Source of the DNA: Bacteroidales bacterium
GTDB lineage: Bacteria > Bacteroidota > Bacteroidia > Bacteroidales > F082
DNA length: 10,565 nucleotides
NCBI GenBank assembly: GCA_024689285.1
Contig: JAILDR010000045.1
Location: 1 to 10,565 of the forward strand
Direction: 5' to 3'
The position numbers and the translations under genes are program-made. The first letter of the stretch is position 1, and each line of letters starts with the position of its first letter. Below are positions 5,317-10,565 of this stretch, in pieces. The notes beneath the pieces are model-generated. The model had not been told where the DNA came from. It saw only the letters and a list, made by a program, of their open reading frames with translations, and did not search any database.

Positions 5317-6984
5317 TTACATAAAACTGCTGCCTCCGATAAACTGGCGCAGCATGGAAGTGGCCGGAATCTCACTGTCAGGCACCGGCGTGAAGTAATG
5401 CAGGAAGCGCAACAGGCGGTGTGCCTCGGTATACTCAGGGCAGTTGTGCGGCACGGTGGCCAGGATGCGCTCGGCATGGTTGCGCATAACGGCAAACTCA
5501 AGCAGGTAAGCCGAATTGAACATCACGTCAGCGTTTTCCTGATAAGGATTAATCCATTTCTCCTCCGCCTCACACACGCTGGGCCACTGGCTGATGGTTT
5601 GCCGCGCCGTGAAAGCGCCTTTGTTAAAGTCGCGGACGATGCGGCGCAACAGACGGTTGTCGTCCGTGGGAATCATATTGTGGTCGTCCAAAGCCGTACT
5701 GGTCAGCGTGGAGATGAAGATGCGGAACTTGGTCGATTCGGGAATCTGGTCTGTCAGCATGGGGTTAAGGGCGTGGATGCCTTCAAGCAACAGCACCGAG
5801 CCATGCTTGAGTTGCAGTTTCTTGCCGTTGTACTCACGCATCCCCGTAACGAAATTATATTCAGGCACTTCTATCTCCTCCCCTTTCAGCAAGGCGATAA
5901 GGTCGCGCTCCAAAGCAACATGGTCGACGGTCTCGAAATTGTCGAAGTCGTAGGTGCCGTCGGGAAGCTTGGGGGTGTCAACACGGTTGACGAAATAGTC
6001 ATCGGTGGAGAACGAGACGGGTTTCAATCCGCAGGCTTTCAGCTGTATGCTGACACGGCTACAGAAAGTGGTCTTGCCGCTACTGCTCGGGCCTGTGATC
6101 AGCACCAGGCGCACGGGGGTTTCGCTATGGTAACGCCGGTCGATTTCCTCGGCGATTTGCACGATTTTCTTCTCCTGCAGGGCTTCGGCCACCTGAACCA
6201 GCTCGCGCGCCATACCGTTTTGACAGGCATGGTTGACATCGCCCACCGTGCTCAAGCCCATGATTTCGTTCCATTTCAGGCTCTCCGAAAACACCTCGAA
6301 CGTCTTGGGCTGGTCGTGGGTCTCGGCCAGGCGGCCAGGATGGTTGCGGTCGGGGATGCGCATGAGAATGCCATCGCGGTAGGCCTCAATATCCCAAATG
6401 CTCAGATAACCCGTCGAAGGCACGAGACGACCGTAATAATAGTCGGTCGTATCGTCCAAAGTGTAATAATCGGTATAGGCTTCTCCGCTGGTTTCCAACA
6501 GTTTGACCTTATCTTCTTGCCCCAACCCGCTGAACATGCGGATGGCATCGTCGATACGGGCTTCGTGACGATGGAATTGGATGTCGTCGGCAACGATGGC
6601 CCGCATCCTCACGCGAAGAGCTGCAATGTCGTTGCTGTCGAGCGACTGCCCGTCTGTTTTTCGGATGCGGCAATAGAACCCTTTCGAAATCGGGTGTTCC
6701 ATGTTCAGCCTGCTGCCCGGAAACAGGTCTTGCGCCGCCTTGTAAAGCAAGAAACACAGTGAACGGAAATAGACATGGCGCGCCGTGTCGTGACGGATGT
6801 CAAGAAACTCCACATCACGGCTGTTGTAGACACGGAACTTCAGGCCCTGCGACACATTGTTGACCTTGGCCGACACAATGGGATAAGGCTGGTCGAAATC
6901 AAACTCAGCAAGGACATCAAGCAGCGTCGAGCCCTCTTGAAACTCCTTGGTCGTCTTAGTGTTAAGGCAATAAATCTGGATCAT
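5317..6984 (-). CDS. Nucleoside (uridine-type) kinase with an N-terminal TGS/ThrRS-like extension
   Basis: A 555-residue cytoplasmic enzyme. Residues about 290-500 form a uridine kinase-type P-loop domain: Walker A GPSSSGKTT at 298-306, the D328-D329-Y motif in STDDYFVNR that contacts base and phosphate in this family, VPEYNF at 373-378, and LLLEGIHALNP at 398-408. Residues 1-60 look like a TGS-type fold (MIQIYCLN ... GSTLLDVLAEF), and 65-240 resemble the threonyl-tRNA synthetase second additional domain, with HPISKGFYCR at 97-106. This fused arrangement is known for bacterial nucleoside kinases annotated as phosphoribulokinase/uridine kinase family. It would phosphorylate pyrimidine nucleosides in salvage; the substrate is not determined by sequence alone. 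It lies 14 bases after the TPR gene. Confidence 0.88.
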   Translation of the reverse strand: MIQIYCLNTKTTKEFQEGSTLLDVLAEFDFDQPYPIVSAKVNNVSQGLKFRVYNSRDVEFLDIRHDTARHVYFRSLCFLLYKAAQDLFPGSRLNMEHPISKGFYCRIRKTDGQSLDSNDIAALRVRMRAIVADDIQFHRHEARIDDAIRMFSGLGQEDKVKLLETSGEAYTDYYTLDDTTDYYYGRLVPSTGYLSIWDIEAYRDGILMRIPDRNHPGRLAETHDQPKTFEVFSESLKWNEIMGLSTVGDVNHACQNGMARELVQVAEALQEKKIVQIAEEIDRRYHSETPVRLVLITGPSSSGKTTFCSRVSIQLKACGLKPVSFSTDDYFVNRVDTPKLPDGTYDFDNFETVDHVALERDLIALLKGEEIEVPEYNFVTGMREYNGKKLQLKHGSVLLLEGIHALNPMLTDQIPESTKFRIFISTLTSTALDDHNMIPTDDNRLLRRIVRDFNKGAFTARQTISQWPSVCEAEEKWINPYQENADVMFNSAYLLEFAVMRNHAERILATVPHNCPEYTEAHRLLRFLHYFTPVPDSEIPATSMLRQFIGGSSFM

Positions 6985-6998
6985 GGAACGGCTGATGT

Positions 6999-8045
6999 TT
7001 ATTCGACGGCTTGGTTCTGGATACGGTTGACGGCATCAACGGCGAGCTGATAGTTGGGATAGCTCTTCAGGATGTCTTTGTAGATATCCTCAGCCTGGGC
7101 GTACTTGCCCATCTGTTCCAACACACGGCCCTTGTTGTAATAAGCATCAAGATAGTTGGGATTGGCCTGCAGCGAACGGTTGAAATAGTCGAGCGCCACC
7201 TCGTTGTTTTCCAGATACACGAAGTTGACATAGCCCACGTTGAAGAGCACCATGTAGTTGTCGGGTTGCAGCATGAGCAAGGTGTCGTAATGCTTCACGG
7301 CCTCTTCCGGCTCACCGTGGCTTTGCAGATAAAGGGCCAGTTCATAGCGGGCATTGGCATTGTCGGCAAACTGCTGCTGCGCCTTACGGATATAGTCCAA
7401 AGCGTAGGGCGGCTGCTGCACGGCATAGATGCGGCAGATCTGTTCCACAGGGTCGTAGAAAAGATTATCCTGCTCTGAGGAAATCTGGAAGTTCTTCAGT
7501 GCACTTACTGTATCTTGCTGGGCAATAATATAATACATGCCACGCACAAAATAAGCCCGTGGGTTGTAGTTAGAAATCGCCAGCGCCTTGTCGAGATAGG
7601 CCCAGGCAAGTTTGTAGTTCTGCTGAAGCAGGTTCAACTCTGCCAGTTTCACCAAAGGGCGCGCATCACGTTGGTCGATTTCAGCGGCCTTGTTGAGGGT
7701 TACGTTGATATTGCCGTCGTCGCCCAAAGCATAGTACACATCGGCCAACAGGAGATAAGTCTCCACATCGTTGGGGTCGAGACGCAGCGACTCGTTGATG
7801 TCCATCATGGCCGCTCCCACCTGCTCGCTGGCAAAATAAGCCTTCGCGCGATTCTTGTAAAGCTGAGCGTTGGTGCTGTCAAGGGCGATGGAATCGTTGT
7901 ATTTCCGGATGGCCTCCGTCACGGTGACGGGTTGTTCGTTGCTCTCCTTAGGGGTCTCCGAAGGAGCAGGCTTGTTGCCATCGCATCCGAAGAGCAAAAG
8001 CAACAAGCCAAGAATCAAAACATTCTTCCTCATAATCAATATCAT
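6999..8045 (-). CDS. TPR-repeat lipoprotein
   Basis: A 348-residue protein. The start at 8045 overlaps the recA stop by four bases (ATGA). A second ATG at 8033 gives a cleaner signal peptide, [17 protein letters not shown], with lipobox LFGC at residues 18-21 of the long form, so it should be a lipid-anchored envelope protein. From about residue 45 to the end there are tandem 34-residue helical repeats, for example [40 protein letters not shown], and near the C-terminus [20 protein letters not shown]. These are TPRs, which bind protein partners. No enzyme domain is present. The partner is unknown. The position directly after recA is a matter of operon context and does not imply a role in recombination. 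Confidence 0.88.
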   Translation of the reverse strand: MILIMRKNVLILGLLLLLFGCDGNKPAPSETPKESNEQPVTVTEAIRKYNDSIALDSTNAQLYKNRAKAYFASEQVGAAMMDINESLRLDPNDVETYLLLADVYYALGDDGNINVTLNKAAEIDQRDARPLVKLAELNLLQQNYKLAWAYLDKALAISNYNPRAYFVRGMYYIIAQQDTVSALKNFQISSEQDNLFYDPVEQICRIYAVQQPPYALDYIRKAQQQFADNANARYELALYLQSHGEPEEAVKHYDTLLMLQPDNYMVLFNVGYVNFVYLENNEVALDYFNRSLQANPNYLDAYYNKGRVLEQMGKYAQAEDIYKDILKSYPNYQLAVDAVNRIQNQAVE

Positions 8046-9070
8046 TCCTCCGATTTCTCCAATGCCTCGAAAATCTTTGCCGTCATTTCGTCGGCCAGTT
8101 CGGGGTTGTCTTCAATGAGTTTCTTGACCGAGTCGCGTCCCTGGGCCAGCTTGGACTCGCCATAGCTGAACCACGAGCCACTCTTCTTGATGATGCCCAT
8201 CTCCACGCCCAGGTCGACGATTTCGCCGCTGCGCGAGATACCTTCACCGTAAAGAATATCAAACTCAGCCTTGCGGAACGGCGGGGCCACCTTGTTCTTG
8301 ACCACCTTCACCTTGACCCGGCTACCCAGCACGTTTTCGCCGTCCTTGATCTGGCTGACCTTGCGGATGTCGATACGCACGGAGCTGTAGAACTTCAAGG
8401 CATTGCCGCCCGTGGTAGTCTCGGGGTTGCCAAACATCACGCCAATCTTCTCGCGCAGCTGGTTGATGAAGATACACACGCAACCCGTCTTGTTGATGGT
8501 GGCGGTGAGCTTACGCATGGCCTGGCTCATCAGGCGGGCCTGGAGACCCATCTTGCTGTCACCCATCTCGCCTTCTATTTCGCTCTTGGGCGTAAGGGCC
8601 GCAACAGAGTCGACAACGATGACATCGATGGCACCTGAGCGGATGAGGTTCTCGGCTATTTCGAGGGCTTGCTCGCCGTAGTCAGGCTGCGAGATGAGAA
8701 GGTTTTCTATATCCACACCCAGTTTGGCGGCATAGAAGCGGTCGAAGGCATGTTCAGCATCGATGAAGGCGGCGATGCCACCATTCTTTTGCGACTCGGC
8801 AATGACATGCAAGGCCAAAGTCGTCTTACCGGAGCTCTCGGGGCCAAATATTTCCGTGATTCTTCCTTTAGGCAGACCGCCCACGCCCAAGGCGTAGTCA
8901 AGCCCAATGGAGCCAGTGGAGATGCTCTCCATCTTCTCGGCCTCGGCACCAAGGCGCATGATACTGCCCTTGCCGAAGCTCTTTTCTATGTTTCCCAATG
9001 TGGCTTCCAAAGCCTTCAGTTTCTCCTGCCTCAGTTTTGCAGCTTCTTCTTGTGTTTTTTCTGTTGTCAT
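8042..9070 (-). CDS. recA: Recombinase RecA
   Basis: A 342-residue protein of normal length that forms filaments on single-stranded DNA and drives strand exchange and the DNA damage response. Seen directly: the [20 protein letters not shown] region; Walker A GPESSGKT at 76-83; the catalytic-glutamate segment FIDAEHAFD with E106; Walker [11 protein letters not shown] at 150-159; and loop L1/L2 features including [26 protein letters not shown] at 203-222 and ALKFYSSVR. The short C-terminal tail is acidic (EALEKSEE). The sequence is of the Bacteroidetes type, for example [16 protein letters not shown] where E. coli has AEHALDPIY. First gene of the minus-strand operon, with a leader of about 130 bases after a -7 motif at 9209-9202. 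Confidence 0.98.
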   Translation of the reverse strand: MTTEKTQEEAAKLRQEKLKALEATLGNIEKSFGKGSIMRLGAEAEKMESISTGSIGLDYALGVGGLPKGRITEIFGPESSGKTTLALHVIAESQKNGGIAAFIDAEHAFDRFYAAKLGVDIENLLISQPDYGEQALEIAENLIRSGAIDVIVVDSVAALTPKSEIEGEMGDSKMGLQARLMSQAMRKLTATINKTGCVCIFINQLREKIGVMFGNPETTTGGNALKFYSSVRIDIRKVSQIKDGENVLGSRVKVKVVKNKVAPPFRKAEFDILYGEGISRSGEIVDLGVEMGIIKKSGSWFSYGESKLAQGRDSVKKLIEDNPELADEMTAKIFEALEKSEE

Positions 9071-9113
9071 GATTGTGGGGGATTTAGATTGTTGATTGTT
9101 TATTGTTGAATTA

Positions 9114-9138
9114 ACTTCGTTGAATCTTCGATTTGTTT
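9114..9138. repeat. Fragment of the composite repeat in the recA leader
   Basis: Read on the minus strand, 22 of 25 bases match copy 1 of the composite repeat at 272-296, with an exact 14-base core at 9122-9135 (GAATCTTCGATTTG on the + strand). It lies inside the untranslated leader of the recA transcript. It may be a chance or degraded remnant. Confidence 0.4.
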
Positions 9139-9201
9139 AATTGTTGATTTCAAGATTATTCTGTTGTGGAACGCTTATCGCGCGATTCATTAATAAAGGG
9201 A

Positions 9202-9209
9202 CAAAGATA
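9202..9209 (-). promoter_or_regulatory. -7 element of the recA operon promoter
   Basis: TATCTTTG on the minus strand matches TAnnTTTG exactly, followed by TCCC. It stands about 130 bases before the recA start codon. No clear -33 TTG is seen at 19-21 bases. No recognisable SOS operator was found around it. Confidence 0.5.
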
Positions 9210-9269
9210 GTAATTTTTGACATGCTGGCGTTATTTTTGGTTATTTTTCTCAATGAGACTGGCGTATTA

Positions 9270-9464
9270 TGAAAAAGTTGTATTTTTGCATTGGGAGACA
9301 TCGGATACAGTACCGTTTGAGCCTGCCTCTTTATCGGCATTTGTTGCAGGTTGCGAAGTATTACTGGAAGCCGGTTCCTCATTCTGCAATTCGGAAGCAG
9401 ACCAGATGTTTTCTTTTCCCCTTCGTTTTGATCTAAAATAGTTGAAATGCAGTATTCCATCGTG
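9270..9464 (-). other. Open 65-codon frame without an ATG, possible gene remnant
   Basis: Between TAA at 9467-9465 and TAA at 9269-9267 the minus strand is open for 65 codons. It begins DGILHFNYFRSKRRGKENIW and continues as a Ser/Asn/Ala/Glu-rich, disordered-looking tail (ASELQNEEPASSNTSQPATN). There is no ATG. A separate frame offset by one has ATG 9457 and MEYCISTILDQNEGEK, and the two would join across the GGGGAAAAGAAAA run. This could be a broken small gene or coincidence. Confidence 0.25.
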
Positions 9465-9521
9465 TTACAAATGTGATGCTGCAAAGTAACGGAGTTTGTC
9501 AAGAAATAGCCGTTGATTAAA

Positions 9522-9561
9522 CGTTTGTAGTCGACTGTAGTCGTTTGTTGTCGTTTGCTGT
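9522..9561. repeat. Four tandem 10-bp repeats
   Basis: CGTTTGTAGT, CGACTGTAGT, CGTTTGTTGT and CGTTTGCTGT follow without gaps, then CGG. Ten-base spacing puts every unit on the same face of the helix. The array lies in a gene-free region between the recA promoter and the mosaic repeat array. Confidence 0.6.
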
Positions 9562-9650
9562 CGGATATATCACTGATTGTCTATTTATTATATAAAACAC
9601 CTTATTCAGTGTTCCGGCGGTAATTGTTCGGTGTTTCGACATTGGTTTTT

Positions 9651-9966
9651 GTGGAAGTTGAAACCGTCCGATGATATAGGGGCGTCCTTTCAGCATACCT
9701 GGGCCCTGCTCTGGCTCGCGGAGGTTGAAACCGTCCGATGATATAGGGTCGTCCTTTCAGGACTTGGATCTACCGACTTCTTAAGAGGAGGTTGAAACCA
9801 CCGATGTGTTAGGGTCGTCCTTTCAGCATACCTGGGCCCTGCTCTGGTTCGCGGAGGTTGAAACCGTCCGATGATATAGGGCCGTCCTTTTCAGCATACT
9901 TGAGTCCTGCTTTGGTTTGCGGAGGTTGAAACCACCGATGTGTTAGGGCCGTCCTTTCAGGACTCA
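9651..9966. repeat. Five-unit mosaic tandem repeat, period about 67 bp
   Basis: Core units of about 40 bp start at GGTTGAAACC-type sequence, with GTTGAAACC beginning at 9657, 9724, 9791, 9857 and 9925, so periods are 67, 67, 66 and 68. Each core ends in CGTCCTTTCAG or CGTCCTTTTCAG. Two core variants exist: one with GTCCGATGATATAGG (units 1, 2, 4) and one with ACCGATGTGTTAGG (units 3, 5). Linkers also come in two kinds: the CATACCTGGGCCCTGCTCTG type after units 1, 3 and 4, and the GACTTGGATC type after unit 2, with GACTC after unit 5. The linkers recur, so this is not a CRISPR array. No frame is open through it. Confidence 0.8.
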
Positions 9967-9986
9967 TAAAAACTTATCAAACCGCT

Positions 9987-10367
9987 TTAAGCATTATCAT
10001 AGTTCCATTCAAACACGACATCAGTGTTCTGGCCAAGCAATTTCTCTTTGTGCCCATAAACAATTACAATTCCACATGGAATACCTTCGGGGAACGCAGG
10101 GCATGAACCATCTGTATAATTGGAACAAGTGCGACATTCATAAGATGGAACAGACTTTGGAACGGGTACGGCATAGAACGGAATAGGCGCTTCGTTCTTA
10201 AACATCCATGTGTAATCATCATCTTTCTTCTCATAGAAGTCATACGGACAATTGTCGGTTTCTCCATTCAACAATTCACCTTCTATCGTTTCGTCAGTAT
10301 CAATCTGGAACAAACATTTTAACTTGCCTTCTGGTATGAGGTCTTCTATAAGATTTTTACAACTCAA
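9987..10367 (-). CDS. Cysteine-rich protein of unknown function, possible metal site
   Basis: At least 126 residues, acidic and soluble. It has cysteines at 3, 18, 40, 78, 81, 89 and 98. The C-terminal half contains YECRTCSNYTDGSCPAFPEG followed by IPC, a CxxC-x7-C-x-FPxGIP motif seen in small bacterial proteins of unknown role, and suggests a zinc site. The start given is TTG at 10367. The frame stays open upstream to TGA at 10406-10404 and would add KKKNCIC, making CxCxxC together with the TTG-start residues, so the true start may be ATT 10403 or an ATG lost by mutation. No ATG exists in frame. The neighbouring sequence downstream is the mosaic repeat array. I do not know the function. Confidence 0.65.
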   Translation of the reverse strand: MSCKNLIEDLIPEGKLKCLFQIDTDETIEGELLNGETDNCPYDFYEKKDDDYTWMFKNEAPIPFYAVPVPKSVPSYECRTCSNYTDGSCPAFPEGIPCGIVIVYGHKEKLLGQNTDVVFEWNYDNA

Positions 10368-10513
10368 ACAAATACAATTCTTTTTCTTAGTGTTAGATTT
10401 AATTCAAATAAGTAACTGTTCAAAATTAAGCTACATGATTTTTGACGCGGGACTTGGGGACACGTGACAAAACCAATTGTCTCGCGTCTCGTGTCTCGTA
10501 GCCCCGAGTCCAA

Positions 10514-10542
10514 TATGCAAACTAAATTTGCTCATCTACTTA
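10514..10542. repeat. 29-bp dispersed repeat, right copy
   Basis: It matches 820-848 at 26 of 29 positions and is likewise preceded by GTCTCGCGTCTC. The sequence after it (10543-10565) is unrelated to that after the left copy. The rest of 10407-10513 contains no gene that I can support. Confidence 0.6.
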
Positions 10543-10565
10543 TATGGTTCAGTTTGTCCAAGTGC

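Noticed and set aside
5299..6762. 487-residue + strand open frame
   Set aside because: It is exactly antisense to the clearly identified nucleoside kinase gene and its sequence has no family motif; it results from codon bias of the real gene.
7515..8165. 216-residue + strand open frame
   Set aside because: It is antisense to the TPR lipoprotein gene and the recA end, both well supported.
9281..9288. TATTTTTG promoter motif on the + strand with a 74-residue frame nearby
   Set aside because: The frame begins upstream of the motif, there is no -33 element at the right distance and no protein pattern downstream.
9137..9502. 121-residue minus-strand open frame
   Set aside because: It runs through the recA promoter and leader, starts at a non-ATG codon and has no recognisable protein pattern beyond the first residues.
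9651..9966. CRISPR array
   Set aside because: The linkers between units recur (three of four are variants of one sequence), the cores differ in length and sequence, and no cas gene is present.

Overview
The window looks like a chromosomal segment from a Bacteroidales bacterium, most plausibly a Prevotella-like genus. The reasons are the RecA sequence type, a 555-residue nucleoside kinase with an N-terminal extension, and exact matches to the Bacteroidetes -7 promoter motif TAnnTTTG ahead of several genes. Genes mostly lack strong Shine-Dalgarno sequences. The genus is an inference. No RNA gene, CRISPR array or transposase was found.

Layout. Positions 1-200 hold the 3' end of a + strand surface protein with a chitobiase/hexosaminidase C-terminal type module. 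Positions 201-4425 are an accessory region. It has four copies of a composite palindromic repeat (about 241-479, 610-764, 2186-2467, 3279-3499). Between copies sit compact cassettes: an AAA+ ATPase of the DUF4143 type on the + strand behind a triple 33-bp palindromic repeat, and a minus-strand kinase-like gene that is split between two frames. Left of 4092, on the minus strand, lie a 70-residue helix-turn-helix-like gene, a small gene interrupted by one in-frame stop codon, and a terminator.

Positions 4426-9070 are a compact minus-strand housekeeping operon read recA > TPR lipoprotein > nucleoside kinase > EamA transporter. The junctions are a 4-bp overlap, a 14-bp gap and a 6-bp gap. RecA does homologous recombination, the kinase is predicted to salvage nucleosides, the TPR protein is a predicted envelope scaffold and the transporter is of unknown substrate. 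Co-transcription is inferred from spacing.

Positions 9071-9986 contain no convincing gene. They hold the recA leader and promoter, a weak open frame, a four-copy 10-bp tandem repeat, and a five-unit, roughly 67-bp mosaic repeat array. Positions 9987-10367 or slightly beyond encode a minus-strand cysteine-rich protein. The right edge carries a second copy of a 29-bp dispersed repeat first seen at 820-848.

The most unusual items are the split kinase-like gene with its sharp promoter, the 33-bp triple operator-like repeat in front of the ATPase, and the mosaic array at 9651-9966.
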